A stretch of DNA of 64,000 nt, from the NCBI GenBank assembly GCA_016795485.1, contig JAEUHM010000033.1:52550-116549 (forward strand), written 5' to 3'. The stretch's first letter is position 1. The number at the start of each line of letters is the position of its first letter. A program made the translations under genes and the position numbers. This DNA is from Verrucomicrobiaceae bacterium (GTDB lineage: Bacteria; Verrucomicrobiota; Verrucomicrobiia; Verrucomicrobiales; Verrucomicrobiaceae). Shown here piece by piece: positions 34,905 to 43,849 of the stretch. The notes beneath the pieces were generated by a model, which was not told the origin of the DNA, searched no databases, and saw only the letters and a program-made list of their open reading frames with translations.

Positions 34905-35513
34905 ATGAAAGACGACCGTGTTGTTGTGATGGCCAGTGTCCGTGCTTCTCTCGCCAAAAGGCGAGGAGATAAAGCTGCATTGCCTGATTGGGACCCTGCA
35001 TTGGTCGTAGCGAGACCAGCAAAGGCTTTTGGTTCGCTCGTTGAGCAGTTCCGCTACAAGTTCGAAGCAGCAGGAGGTGTATTTGTTGATGGTTGGGCCG
35101 AGTTGGAAGGATTCCTTGCCGAAAAAGGCTTGATTTGTGGCTACGTCGATCCGGTATTGATCGAGTATGTCCGTGCATGGCCATCTGGCACCACGACGAC
35201 ATTTGATCGGGGTGAGATCGACTGCTATGAGTTTAGTGTGACCCGTGCAACGGCGGGCATAGCGGAGTCGGGGACCATTTTGTTGACCGAAGAGAAGAGT
35301 TCATCGCGTCTGGGAGCGCTTTCTTCATGGGTTCATGTGGCCGTATTGAACGAGTGTGACCTGCTAGGGACGATTCCAGAAGCGATAGAGAAGATCGGCT
35401 CAGATAAAGCTACTGTTTTTGTCACAGGCCCGAGCAAGACGGCGGACGTGGAAGGTATCTTGATCAAAGGAGTGCACGGTCCTGGTATTCAGGTGTGCTG
35501 TCTGGTGCAATAG
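34905..35513 (+). CDS. lutC: LUD-domain protein, LutC-like
   Basis: A 202-residue LUD protein. AGIAESGTILLTEE at about 117-130 and the C-terminal GPSKTADVEGILIKGVHGPG are the hallmarks of LutC/YkgG, a subunit of the LutABC lactate oxidation complex. The lutA and lutB genes are not nearby, so either the complex is encoded elsewhere or this is a stand-alone LUD protein. It follows the SNF2 gene closely. Confidence 0.85.
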   Translation: MKDDRVVVMASVRASLAKRRGDKAALPDWDPALVVARPAKAFGSLVEQFRYKFEAAGGVFVDGWAELEGFLAEKGLICGYVDPVLIEYVRAWPSGTTTTFDRGEIDCYEFSVTRATAGIAESGTILLTEEKSSSRLGALSSWVHVAVLNECDLLGTIPEAIEKIGSDKATVFVTGPSKTADVEGILIKGVHGPGIQVCCLVQ

Positions 35514-35542
35514 CGCGTTGGCCGCAGTCGTAGCATGAAGCG

Positions 35543-36712
35543 ATGAGATGTTTTTCATTGCTGATGATGGTAGGTGCGGCTGCAATGGCCCAACCGGTAG
35601 GCACGGTGCTAGAGACGAAAGTGATCTCGCAGCAGCCTGATTTGTATCATGGATGGCCTACCGTGGTGCGTACCAAGAGTGGAACACTCTGGTTAAGCTG
35701 GTCTGGAGGTCGCGAGTCGCATGTCTGTCCCTTTGGGCAGGTATGTGCGATGACTTCTAACGATGAAGGTAAGACTTGGACTTACCCTCGGGTGTTGCTG
35801 GATAGTGCAACGGATGATCGTGACTCAGGAGTGCTCGAAACGAGCAAGGGAACGTTGTTGGTGACGACATTCACTTCTTTGGCCTACGAAGATTCATATC
35901 TGAAGGCGAGCGCTTATGCCGAACTTGGAAGCAAAGGATGGGTCAGCAAAAAGATGCCCGCAGAGCAGTTCGCCAAGTGGAAAGCGGCTCATGAGCGCTT
36001 GTCAGATGCAGATCGCAAAGCGGAACTCGGCGAGTGGGTCATACGCTCGACGGATGGAGGCAAGACATGGTCTTCGCGAATCGCTACTGTGTTGAACAGC
36101 CCGCATGGCCCTATCCAACTCAAGGACGGACGCTTGCTCTATCCGGGCAAGCAATTGTGGACGAAGGAGGGCAAGATAGGTGTTGCGGTGTCTGAAGATG
36201 ATGGAGTGGCTTGGAAAATGTTGTCGGAGATTCCCACCCGGCCCGGAGACGATGTGAAGGGTTCGTATCATGAATTGCACGGCGTTGAGGCTGCCAACGG
36301 TGAGATCATCGTTCACATCCGGAATCACAACGAGCAAAACAAAGGGGAAACACTACAGACGGAGTCCAAAGATGGCGGAAAAACTTGGAGCGTTCCGCAT
36401 AGCATTGGTGTTTGGGGCCTACCCTCGCACCTGCTGAAACTACGGGATGAAAGGTTGATTATGACCTATGGGCATCGACGGAAACCCTTCGGAAATCAGG
36501 CGAGAGTGAGTGCTGATCACGGCAAAACATGGAGTGAACCCATCACTCTGTCTGGAGATGGCAAGGGCGGGGACTTGGGCTACCCGAGCACTGTGGAGTT
36601 AGGGGATGGAAGGCTGCTCACGGTCTGGTACGAGGCGATGGCAGGGTCACCCAAGGCCGTCTTGAGGCAGGCGGTGTGGCAATTGACCTCGAAAGAGGAG
36701 AAAAAGAGCTGA
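35543..36712 (+). CDS. Exported sialidase-family (BNR repeat) protein
   Basis: A 389-residue protein with a signal peptide (MRCFSLLMMVGAAAMA). It folds as a six-bladed propeller judging by Asp boxes SNDEGKTW, STDGGKTW, SKDGGKTW and SADHGKTW. An arginine near the expected triad follows GGRESH. The usual FRIP motif is replaced by GWPTVVRTKSGTLW, so true sialidase activity is uncertain; many such proteins act on other glycans. It is the first of three sialidase-family genes in the window. Confidence 0.75.
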   Translation: MRCFSLLMMVGAAAMAQPVGTVLETKVISQQPDLYHGWPTVVRTKSGTLWLSWSGGRESHVCPFGQVCAMTSNDEGKTWTYPRVLLDSATDDRDSGVLETSKGTLLVTTFTSLAYEDSYLKASAYAELGSKGWVSKKMPAEQFAKWKAAHERLSDADRKAELGEWVIRSTDGGKTWSSRIATVLNSPHGPIQLKDGRLLYPGKQLWTKEGKIGVAVSEDDGVAWKMLSEIPTRPGDDVKGSYHELHGVEAANGEIIVHIRNHNEQNKGETLQTESKDGGKTWSVPHSIGVWGLPSHLLKLRDERLIMTYGHRRKPFGNQARVSADHGKTWSEPITLSGDGKGGDLGYPSTVELGDGRLLTVWYEAMAGSPKAVLRQAVWQLTSKEEKKS

Positions 36713-36791
36713 TTTTTTGTGCAGCGTTCTTGCAGACTGCGAGAAGACGACTAATATCTCCGCCCGCCCAAACCCGGACGGGTGATGCAAC

Positions 36792-36865
36792 TACCTCGTG
36801 GTGTAACGGTAACACAGGAGATTTTGGATCTCTTATTCAAGGTTCGAATCCTTGCGAGGTAGCCA
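36792..36865 (+). tRNA. tRNA-Gln (anticodon TTG), CCA encoded
   Basis: A full cloverleaf. The acceptor stem TACCTCG/CGAGGTA is 7 bp, the D-arm GTGT...ACAC, and the anticodon arm GGAGA-ttttgga-TCTCT carries TTG. The T-arm is CAGG-type (CAAGG-ttcgaat-CCTTG). Discriminator G is followed by CCA in the DNA (36863-36865). Confidence 0.95.
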
Positions 36866-36903
36866 CCACTGGCAAGTGGTAGGGGCGCTGAGGAAGCAAA
36901 ATC

Positions 36904-37383
36904 ATGCGCTACTGGCTGCTAAAATCTGAACCCGACGTGTTTTCGTTCGACGATCTAAAGAATAGACCAAAGAAAACGGAGCCGTGGAATGGCGTGAGGA
37001 ACTATCAAGCGCGCAACTACATGCGTGATGACATGAAGGTCGGAGACCTTGGCCTATTTTATCATAGCAGTTGTCCCCAACCAGGGGTTGCCGGGATATT
37101 GAAGATCACCAAGGCAGCGTACCCAGATCCCACGCAGTTTGACAAGAAGAGTGAGTATTTTGATGCTGGTGCTAAGCCAGATTCTCCTCGTTGGATGATG
37201 GTGGACGTCTCATTTGCCGCCGACCTTCCCTCTTTTGTATCGCTGGAATCACTGCGGGATGATCCAATGCTTTCGGATCTGGTGATTTTGAAGCGAGGCA
37301 ACCGACTGTCGATCACTCCGATTACGGATACTGAGTTCAAGCGGATCTGCACTCTTGGTGGGCTCAAAAAGTTGCCAGCGTGA
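36904..37383 (+). CDS. EVE-domain protein
   Basis: A 159-residue single-domain protein of the EVE (PUA-like, thymocyte nuclear protein 1) family. MRYWLLKSEPDVFSFDDL at the start, W-N-GVRNYQARNYMRDDMKVGDLGLFYHSS, GILKI and WMMVDV make up the modified-base pocket. The family binds modified bases such as 5-methylcytosine derivatives in DNA or RNA; the target here is unknown. It lies 39 bases after tRNA-Gln. Confidence 0.9.
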   Translation: MRYWLLKSEPDVFSFDDLKNRPKKTEPWNGVRNYQARNYMRDDMKVGDLGLFYHSSCPQPGVAGILKITKAAYPDPTQFDKKSEYFDAGAKPDSPRWMMVDVSFAADLPSFVSLESLRDDPMLSDLVILKRGNRLSITPITDTEFKRICTLGGLKKLPA

Positions 37384-37399
37384 AGTTGGGTTGGATCGG

Positions 37400-37939
37400 C
37401 TACCAGTTCACTTCTACGACTTGCTCGCGTTGATTGCGGTCCAAGTATTTTACATGGCCATGTTTGGCCCCGTACTCATGAACCATACGAGTGACTTTGA
37501 CATCGAAGCAGCAATAGCGTGCGATGTCGATGATCCGACCTTCCTGCCACCAGCGAATAGCTTCAAGCCCATCGCCTGATTTACCAGTCCCCAGCGTTGC
37601 CGTGGCAACAGCGTCAAGTTTGATTCGGTGGCCAAGTTTTTGTTCCAGATCGACTAACAGGTCGAGGCTTTTGAGCTGATCTTTTAAATCAAGAATGGTG
37701 TAGGCCATCAGGACTTCATAATCGAAGCCGATGTGATTGAAACCAACGACCAAATCGGCGCGCATGAGCTGATCAATCAGCGCAAGCACCTCGTCTTCCA
37801 GATAGACACGGTATTCGCCCAACTTAGTGCTGTAGGTCGCGGCGATCGAGATGCCCATCTTATGTTTCTTGTCCCAACCTCCGACATCCCCAGCGGTTCG
37901 CTGAGTCTCTAGGTCAAAATAGACGATATCCCGTTCCAC
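37400..37939 (-). CDS. RNase H-fold 3'-5' exonuclease-like protein
   Basis: A 179-residue protein with DEDD-type acidic positions: YFDLETQRT at about 7-15, GFNHIGFDYEVL at about 66-77, and YCCFDVKVT with a late Asp near the C-terminus. It matches the RNase_H_2/YprB-like class often annotated as a helicase fragment, but is complete on its own. The start codon is GTG at 37939; no ATG is available upstream of the conserved strand. It lies 24 bases downstream of infA and is probably co-transcribed with it. Confidence 0.65.
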   Translation of the reverse strand: MERDIVYFDLETQRTAGDVGGWDKKHKMGISIAATYSTKLGEYRVYLEDEVLALIDQLMRADLVVGFNHIGFDYEVLMAYTILDLKDQLKSLDLLVDLEQKLGHRIKLDAVATATLGTGKSGDGLEAIRWWQEGRIIDIARYCCFDVKVTRMVHEYGAKHGHVKYLDRNQREQVVEVNW

Positions 37940-37963
37940 GATGGATCAGCAGCCCAGGGAATA

Positions 37964-38284
37964 TCAGAGACGATAAACGATGCGAGCCTTCTCTGTGTCG
38001 TAAGGCGACATTTCGATCTTCACCTGATCGCCAACGACAAGACGAATGAAACGTTTGCGCATTTTTCCGGAGATATGCGCTAGGACGACGTGCCCATTTT
38101 TGAGTGTGACACGGAACATAGTGCCCGCGAGCACCGCACTCACTGTGCCTTCAAGCTCGACAGCCTCCTCCTTCTCAGCAGTGTCACCGTGTTTGCCACG
38201 GCCAGGTTGCGGAGCATTGCGAGGTCCCGATCCGCCACTTGGTGGGCGTTGATTAGAGCGGGAAGGCGGACGTTTTTTGTTCAT
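37964..38284 (-). CDS. infA: Translation initiation factor IF-1 with basic N-terminal extension
   Basis: A 106-residue protein. The S1/OB-fold IF-1 core runs from about residue 38 to the end ([53 protein letters not shown]). The core binds the 30S A site during initiation. The first 37 residues ([20 protein letters not shown]..., Arg/Pro/Gly-rich) are an unusual disordered extension; ordinary IF-1 is about 72 residues. The ATG at 38284 is the natural start; no internal ATG exists before the core. Confidence 0.9.
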   Translation of the reverse strand: MNKKRPPSRSNQRPPSGGSGPRNAPQPGRGKHGDTAEKEEAVELEGTVSAVLAGTMFRVTLKNGHVVLAHISGKMRKRFIRLVVGDQVKIEMSPYDTEKARIVYRL

Positions 38285-38485
38285 GGAATAGGTAAGGAAA
38301 GAGGCAGCAGCGCTGCAAAGCCCAATACACGTCAAATAGGAGGAGTCGCAAGCACCAAAACGGTCGGAATCGGGCCGAATGGAGATTTTCGTGGCACGGA
38401 CGATAATCAAAGCTCGCATTCGGGATATAGCTGGCTCATAATGCGCGCCCTCTTGCGCGAAAGTGCGAATAGACGAAAAGCTAGA

Positions 38486-40180
38486 ATGTCCGAAGACAAC
38501 GACAATCCCCCTCTCATTGATCTCTCCAGTCTGCGCATGATGCCAGACTGGGTGGCTAACTTTGGAAAGCAGACTACAGATGTGCGACCTGTTCGAAATG
38601 AGGAGGATTCGTCTCACAGACCTCAAGAAAGGCGAGGAAAGCCAAGTGATCGGGGACGGTCGTTTGGGCAGGGCGGGCGAGGCCCAGGGGATGGTGGTAG
38701 GCGGGATTTTCGTGGGCAACGTGAGGGCGACAGACGGGAACAGCGTGGGTCAGGGCCTGGTGGGCTCCGTCGTCATGATGACCGGAGACCGAGGGGCGAT
38801 CGTGGCCCGTCATTTAATGCTGGTGAGCGTGTTGCTTTGCCCGCCGGTGTAAAGGCCATCATCGAACCCGAAGCCCAGAGTGTAGAGGCACTCGCAAGCT
38901 ATGTCCGCTTGCAGGGCCGAGCTTTCAGTTTGTTTGATGCCGCGCGTCTCATCGCAATGGATGCTGAACGGCATCAAGTGAAGTTTGAATGTGGACCCGA
39001 ACGACTCGTGGGATTCTACAAGCTGCAGGGTGGAGTTGGATTGTTCGAGACCAAGGAAGAGGCGGCTAAGTTTGCCCTGCGTGACGCTGATACGCTGAAG
39101 AGCTACTACCAGATTGAAGATGTCGAGTTGGAAGACCCGAAGGGGCAATTTAACTCCGTGGCGGTATGCGGCATCACAGGTGAGATTTTTGGTCCACCGA
39201 GCCATCATAGTTACCCCGTGGCGCTGAAGCGTTTTCATGCGGAACGGTTTGGACACATGTCGTTAGACGACTACAAGCGCAAAGTGGAGGTCAAGTCGGA
39301 TCCCGAGATGGTGGAAAAGTGGAAGGAACTTCAGCGCAAAGGCACCAAATGGACCTGGTTAAAGGGGGAAGTGGCTGAAGGTGCGGCTCCGGTCGAGTTC
39401 ACCAAACAGGCTGACATGGAGGCTCACTTCAAGCGCCACCATTGCGACTCAGTTGCCATAGAGGTGAGGGAAGCTGTCATCCCAGGAACGGTGAGAAGAG
39501 AACAACTCTCAGCCGGTTTGGGCAGGTTGTTCCGAAAATCATTGGAGGAAACTCGGAAGCACTTGTTTGAGCTATCGCAGCGGTTGGCCCAACAGTTGGA
39601 GCGCCGGGGGCTGAAGCTATTCAAGCGCCGAGGGGGTAAACTCTACGTTAGTCGGATCAGACCAAGGGCGGTGGATCCAGCGGTGGTGTTTTCGCCACGT
39701 GTAGCTGCCATTGTCGACCGTGTTCGTGCGGAGCCTGGCGTCATCGCCTCCAAGTTGCTGGCGGAGTTCGCGCCGATTAGCCCAGAGTCTGGCGCCGCTG
39801 CGGATTCGGCAGGAACCGGCTCCAGCGAGCCAAAGGCACTCACTGAGGAGCAACGCGGTGTCATTCTTGACCTTCGGTGGCTGGCAGATGAAGGGTATAT
39901 CATTGAGTATAGCGATGGACCGGTGTTTTTGGGGATTCAGGGAGATCCTCCAAATGCGAAGCCAGTTGCGGCATCAAAGCCATTGGGCGAGGCAATTGTC
40001 GAAGCGCCCGCAGCCAACGATGCTAATGACCTGTCCGCTGAAGTGGAGGCTGACGCCAACTTAGTTGCTGTCGGGGAGGTTTCGTCACCGGCTCAGGACA
40101 ACGTTGATGTCTCGAAGCCTGAAGAGCACAGGAACGACATGACTGACGAGTCAGAGCCAGCGGTTGGCGAGGATTCCTGA
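38486..40180 (+). CDS. Unrecognised protein with RGG-rich disordered segment
   Basis: A 564-residue protein starting [23 protein letters not shown]. Residues about 40-110 are low-complexity Arg/Gly/Asp with RGG-like repeats, as in RNA-binding proteins. A conserved-looking middle (about 120-460) is rich in aromatic and charged residues ([35 protein letters not shown]...) and ends in a helical segment. The C-terminal 90 residues are acidic. I recognise no family. It diverges from infA across 200 bases, and the combination suggests a role in RNA or translation, which is only inference. Confidence 0.7.
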   Translation: MSEDNDNPPLIDLSSLRMMPDWVANFGKQTTDVRPVRNEEDSSHRPQERRGKPSDRGRSFGQGGRGPGDGGRRDFRGQREGDRREQRGSGPGGLRRHDDRRPRGDRGPSFNAGERVALPAGVKAIIEPEAQSVEALASYVRLQGRAFSLFDAARLIAMDAERHQVKFECGPERLVGFYKLQGGVGLFETKEEAAKFALRDADTLKSYYQIEDVELEDPKGQFNSVAVCGITGEIFGPPSHHSYPVALKRFHAERFGHMSLDDYKRKVEVKSDPEMVEKWKELQRKGTKWTWLKGEVAEGAAPVEFTKQADMEAHFKRHHCDSVAIEVREAVIPGTVRREQLSAGLGRLFRKSLEETRKHLFELSQRLAQQLERRGLKLFKRRGGKLYVSRIRPRAVDPAVVFSPRVAAIVDRVRAEPGVIASKLLAEFAPISPESGAAADSAGTGSSEPKALTEEQRGVILDLRWLADEGYIIEYSDGPVFLGIQGDPPNAKPVAASKPLGEAIVEAPAANDANDLSAEVEADANLVAVGEVSSPAQDNVDVSKPEEHRNDMTDESEPAVGEDS

Positions 40181-40224
40181 GCCAGCCCTTGGGCCTATGG
40201 AATCATTCCAGGCGCTTAAGTCGC

Positions 40225-40638
40225 CTACGGTTTACCGTTGTCGGATTCGGTCCGAAAGGACTTGAGTAACAATCCAACGCCCGCGCCAAACATCCCAAGG
40301 ATAATCAGAAGGTGAGAGGTCTTCATGTCGAACGAGAATCGGATGCGGCTCAGGATTTCGATGACGATGATACCAAGGCCGCTCCACAGAAGCCAACTGC
40401 CCAGTGGGTTCTTGGAGTTGTAAAAGAGCAGCGCAACACCTGCCACGAACGGTACAAAAATGATGCCCATCGATGCCGTCCCTCCACTGCCACCAAGAAG
40501 CAGACCGCTTAACACTCCGTTGCCATGGGTTCCCACGTGCACTGAGTCGAAAAGAAAGTAGAGCGCCAAACCGACCAAGATGAGGCCGATACCTCCCACA
40601 AACTCGGCTGTGCCGCCTTCGGTTCCTCCAGGTTTCAT
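40225..40638 (-). CDS. Unrecognised membrane protein
   Basis: A 137-residue protein with four hydrophobic segments (about 14-32, 52-72, 78-95 and 103-122) and a Gly-rich N-terminus. MKPGGTEGG at 40638 is taken as the start. No catalytic motif. Convergent with the RGG-rich gene. Confidence 0.6.
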   Translation of the reverse strand: MKPGGTEGGTAEFVGGIGLILVGLALYFLFDSVHVGTHGNGVLSGLLLGGSGGTASMGIIFVPFVAGVALLFYNSKNPLGSWLLWSGLGIIVIEILSRIRFSFDMKTSHLLIILGMFGAGVGLLLKSFRTESDNGKP

Positions 40639-40676
40639 GTTGAGATGATAGCTTGTCGGCAAGTGTTGGCGAATGC

Positions 40677-40709
40677 AAAAAGAAGGAGCGGCATTGCTGC
40701 CGCCCCTTC
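40677..40709 (-). terminator. Intrinsic terminator of the outer-membrane barrel gene
   Basis: Read on the minus strand: a 12-bp stem GAAGGGGCGGCA / TGCCGCTCCTTC (one mismatch), loop GCAA, then five Ts. It lies 32 bases after the barrel gene stop. Confidence 0.8.
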
Positions 40710-40740
40710 AAGACTTAGAGTTTAACCAACCTGTTCTAGC

Positions 40741-41277
40741 TTAGAACGGGATGCGCACGCCAAGGCGAACGGTGGTGAAGTCAGGTGTGTCGCTCTCTGC
40801 GAAGTGATAGAGGCCTTCAGCGAAGATTCCCAAGCAGTTAGCGGAAGGAATACGGATGTCGAGGCCAGCACCAACTTGGTAAGTAGCGGTGTTATTGCTG
40901 TTGGTAGCGTAACCACCACCTGCAAGGACGTAAGGAGCGATGCAAAGGCTGTCGATAGGAGCGCGGAGGACGAGGTTAGCATCAAATTGATGATGCTCCT
41001 TGTCGGTAGCGTAGAGGCCGTAGTTAACATCGATACCGAAGTTGCGGTTAAAGAAGTAGTTTACGCCTACGCCACCACCTACTTCGGTGTCACCACCGTC
41101 AGGGATAAAAGCGCCACCGAAGACGTCGAATGCACCACCTGCACCAAAGCAAGCGCAACCTGCAGGAGGTGGAGGAGGGAGGACAGGAGCCTTTGGGTTT
41201 TTGCCGGTGTAGGAAGGGCCAGCCACAGCGGACGTAGCGAGAACGGCCAACGCGATGAGGGTATTGAGTGATTTCAT
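40741..41277 (-). CDS. Outer-membrane beta-barrel protein
   Basis: A 178-residue protein with a signal peptide (MKSLNTLIALAVLATSAVAG), a Pro-rich linker PVLPPPPPAGCACFG, and alternating strands typical of an 8-stranded barrel (GGGVGVNYFFNRNFGIDVNYGLYA..., APYVLAGGGYA, YQVGAGLDIRI, FAEGLYHFAES, FTTVRLGVRIPF). The final Phe is usual for BAM substrates. A good promoter and terminator bracket it, suggesting a well-expressed single gene. Confidence 0.8.
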   Translation of the reverse strand: MKSLNTLIALAVLATSAVAGPSYTGKNPKAPVLPPPPPAGCACFGAGGAFDVFGGAFIPDGGDTEVGGGVGVNYFFNRNFGIDVNYGLYATDKEHHQFDANLVLRAPIDSLCIAPYVLAGGGYATNSNNTATYQVGAGLDIRIPSANCLGIFAEGLYHFAESDTPDFTTVRLGVRIPF

Positions 41278-41309
41278 GGTGTTATTAGTAGTTGCAGAGT
41301 AGACTGCAA

Positions 41310-41337
41310 ACCATAGTGAAAGGTTTGGCGGTGGCAA
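41310..41337 (-). promoter_or_regulatory. Sigma70-like promoter of the barrel gene
   Basis: On the minus strand TTGCCA (41337-41332) and TATGGT (41315-41310) are 16 bases apart, about 32 bases before the ATG at 41277. A perfect GCACA-AA-TGTGC palindrome lies just upstream near 41337-41348. Matching by eye only. Confidence 0.35.
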
Positions 41338-41407
41338 GCACAAATGTGCAATTTTTGCTGATTTTAGAGTTTTTCTTCGTTTTACTCTATTTTCTATAAG
41401 TTCGGAT

Positions 41408-42475
41408 TTAGCAAAAATGAGCGCCCTGAGTTTCCACATACAGTGCATAAACTGAAGTCGATGCTGTCATGAATAGGCGGTTTCGCTTAGGGCCGCCGAA
41501 GCAGAGGTTGGAGCAGATTTCTGGGAGCTTGATTTGCCCGATTAAAGTTCCGGTTGGGTTGAAGATGTGTACACCGTCGAATCCATCTCCCGCCCAGCCA
41601 GCGCTCGCCCAGATATTGCTGTCTACATCACACCTGATGCCATCGGATCCTCCCGGGTTGGGCATCGGTCTCTCAGTGCTCAGCACCATTTTGCCTTTCT
41701 CGGTGCCCCACCCTTTGTTCATGTCGCAAAAAACGCGATCCCCTTTGAGACTTCGTTCGTCGTCGACATCAAACGCCATGATGTTCTTTGGCGCACCCGT
41801 ATCCGCTACATACAGGGTCTTATAGTCAGGTGAAAAGCAAAGCCCATTTGGTTTGGCCAAGATGTCAGTTACCTTGGTTATCTTCCCGTCTCCGGAATCT
41901 ATGCGGTAGACAGCTTCCTTTAACTCAAGCGGTCCTTTGTTTCCCTCGTAGTTCATCATGCTGCCATATCCAGGGTCGGTGAACCAAATGCTGCCGTTGG
42001 GATGGACGACGACATCGTTTGGCGCGTTGAATTGCTTACCGTCAAACTTGTCGGCGATGACTGTAGTCTTTCCATCGTGCTCGTAGCGCACCACCCGGCG
42101 ATTTCCGTGCTCGCAACTCAACTGGCGCCCTTGCCAGTCGAACGTGTTGCCATTGCTGTTGCCGGCCGGATTTCGGAGGGTGCTGACATGCCCATCTTCG
42201 TCTGAGCGGCGTAGTTGCAAGTCGTTTGGAATGTCACTCCACAGTAAATACTTGCCTACAGCATTCCAGGCAGGCCCTTCTGCCCACAAGCACCCGGTGT
42301 GAAGTCGCTGAATCGCCGTATTGCCGAGTTTATACTTGGCAAATGAAGGATCAATCGCCACTACATCCACATCAGGATAGCGGACCGGGTTGCGCCCGCT
42401 CCAGTCTCTAGCGGCTGCTAAGCCAGCTGCGGAAATGGAAATAGCCTGGGTGAGGATAGAACGTCGATTAATCAT
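41408..42475 (-). CDS. SMP-30/gluconolactonase-family protein with Tat-like leader
   Basis: A 355-residue six-bladed propeller of the SMP-30/LRE-like family. The leader MINRRSILTQAISISAAGLAAA carries paired Arg, so it may be Tat-exported. Motifs: EGPAWNAVGKYLLWSDIPN (metal-ligand Glu), NAPNDVVVHPNGSIWFTDPGYG, LAKPNGLCFSPDYKTLYVADTG, and PGGSDGIRCDVDSNIWASAG with the conserved Asp. These hydrolyse sugar lactones or related esters. Its upstream end lies 67 bases from the repeat border of the tRNA-Arg island. Confidence 0.85.
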   Translation of the reverse strand: MINRRSILTQAISISAAGLAAARDWSGRNPVRYPDVDVVAIDPSFAKYKLGNTAIQRLHTGCLWAEGPAWNAVGKYLLWSDIPNDLQLRRSDEDGHVSTLRNPAGNSNGNTFDWQGRQLSCEHGNRRVVRYEHDGKTTVIADKFDGKQFNAPNDVVVHPNGSIWFTDPGYGSMMNYEGNKGPLELKEAVYRIDSGDGKITKVTDILAKPNGLCFSPDYKTLYVADTGAPKNIMAFDVDDERSLKGDRVFCDMNKGWGTEKGKMVLSTERPMPNPGGSDGIRCDVDSNIWASAGWAGDGFDGVHIFNPTGTLIGQIKLPEICSNLCFGGPKRNRLFMTASTSVYALYVETQGAHFC

Positions 42476-42542
42476 GGTGTGTGGTGAATGCATTCAAACA
42501 CGACCAGCGAGCCCAGTTCTTGCGCCAGGATTGAGTAACCAC

Positions 42543-42578
42543 TACACCCGTCAGGAATCGAACCTGAACCTGTGGCTT
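42543..42578. repeat. Attachment-site-like copy of the tRNA-Arg 3' end
   Basis: Thirty-six bases matching the T-arm, acceptor and variable-loop part of tRNA-Arg with one mismatch. Only the 3' half is present, so it cannot fold into a tRNA. Taken as attR-like border; the partner copy lies within the tRNA at 45143-45178. Confidence 0.75.
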
Positions 42579-42645
42579 GTGTAAATCAGTCAACCTCGCA
42601 GCGGAGTTCCTTGCACGTCTCCCGGACTGATGGCAGGCTGTAGTC

Positions 42646-42840
42646 ATGTCAAAGGCAACACTTACCAAAAGCACGCATTCCGGTCCCGGGAAAGCGAGCA
42701 CAGGCCGCAAGTTGCCCGCAGCGGAACGGCGGCAGAAACTGGGAGCCATGTGCTACGAAGTGGCCCAGTTTTGGAAGGGTAAAGCCCGCACTGGCGCATT
42801 GAGCCACCTTTTGGCCGAACGGCATGGCGTGAGGGGATGA
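42646..42840 (+). CDS. Putative antitoxin of a PIN-domain toxin pair
   Basis: A 64-residue basic protein (MSKATLTKSTHSGPGKAS..., then AAERRQKLGAMCYEVAQFWKGKARTGALSHLLAERHG). It has no recognised DNA-binding motif, but its size, its position just upstream and the ATGA overlap with the PIN gene are typical of an antitoxin. Confidence 0.55.
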   Translation: MSKATLTKSTHSGPGKASTGRKLPAAERRQKLGAMCYEVAQFWKGKARTGALSHLLAERHGVRG

Positions 42841-43268
42841 CCATCACAGACGCAAGTTTTCTCGTCTCGTTCTTTGGGAACGATGAATGCACGACCAAAG
42901 CCTCGCGTTGGTGGATTAAAGCAGACGTGATCCTCACGGCATCACGCCTCGTCATATTTGAAGCCGAGAACTCCATGCGCACGCTGCATTTGGAGGGCAA
43001 ATGCACCGTTGATGAGTGTCTGTGGGCCGTTGGCAAAATGAAACGAGCAATCGGCGAAGGCTTGATCGAAGTGCGTGATCCCATGACAAAACGCCTCTAC
43101 CCATCTGCCACACGACTGAGTAAATATCACTCTGAGAGCAAACGCTTCGGAGCGATGGACATTTTGCACGTAGCCGCCGCTCTTGACCTTGGAGCGCGGC
43201 AGCTTGTAACTTTTGACGCGAGACAAAGGGAGTTGGCAGAAGCTGAAGGGTTAATGGTCGCGCCTTAG
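42837..43268 (+). CDS. PIN-domain ribonuclease toxin, VapC-like
   Basis: A 143-residue PIN protein. The acidic residues line up: Asp5 (TDASFLVSFF), Glu in VIFEAENSMR (about 43), Asp in GAMDILHVAAALDLGA (about 104) and Asp in LVTFDARQRELA (about 121). VapC toxins cut tRNA or rRNA when their antitoxin is degraded. It overlaps the upstream small gene by four bases and lies inside the tRNA-Arg island. Confidence 0.8.
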   Translation: MTITDASFLVSFFGNDECTTKASRWWIKADVILTASRLVIFEAENSMRTLHLEGKCTVDECLWAVGKMKRAIGEGLIEVRDPMTKRLYPSATRLSKYHSESKRFGAMDILHVAAALDLGARQLVTFDARQRELAEAEGLMVAP

Positions 43269-43423
43269 TGCCGTAAGATTCACCGTCCGCAGCTAGCCTG
43301 CGACTCTTGCGGATAATACGTGGGGCACCATCTAGAGTTTGTGAACCACCGAGACTAAGTTTAGCCCTCTAGCCATCAATGACGGCTTGCCAGTGATGAT
43401 GTCACTGCGCTAGCTTATAGACT

Positions 43424-43771
43424 ATGACTCTGCCAATACGCCGTGTCCTTCCTGTGTTGTTGCTTGTAAGTTGCGCAAGTCCAGAAAACAAAGTTGATCC
43501 AAATGACGAAGTAGAGCGCAAGTCTCGACGGCGGTCCGAGATACGGATGGAGGAAATGGAGAAGTTCATAAAGACAAACGAAGACGCAGTGATGAGGGGG
43601 GAGCCACTATCTAAAGCTGAATTGTCTGAATATGAGGCACGACATGGACCAAAGCCAGAAAACATGAATGCTGTGCAGCATGATATTTTTTGGAACAGGC
43701 TCTATGGGCTAGCAATGGAGCGGGTGAACAAAGCCATTAGTCAAAGAATCAAGACTGAAGGTGTTGAGTGA
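43424..43771 (+). CDS. Small lipoprotein of unknown function
   Basis: A 115-residue protein with a lipoprotein signal (RRVLPVLLLVSCAS, cysteine at about 17) followed by a highly charged helical region (KSRRRSEIRMEEMEKFI...). No family recognised. Island cargo. Confidence 0.6.
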   Translation: MTLPIRRVLPVLLLVSCASPENKVDPNDEVERKSRRRSEIRMEEMEKFIKTNEDAVMRGEPLSKAELSEYEARHGPKPENMNAVQHDIFWNRLYGLAMERVNKAISQRIKTEGVE

Positions 43772-43849
43772 CGAAGAAAACCCTGGCTGATGCGCTTCTG
43801 CCTCGCCACTTAGCGTTGGCTCAGCTATGCGGCCTAGCAATTGCCTCCG

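Noticed and set aside
36792..37383. tRNA-Gln and the EVE gene as an integrated element
   Set aside because: No duplicate of the tRNA 3' end was found nearby and the neighbours are housekeeping genes.
42543..42578. A second tRNA-Arg gene
   Set aside because: Only the 3' half matches; the anticodon arm, D-arm and 5' acceptor strand are missing, so it is treated as an att-like copy.
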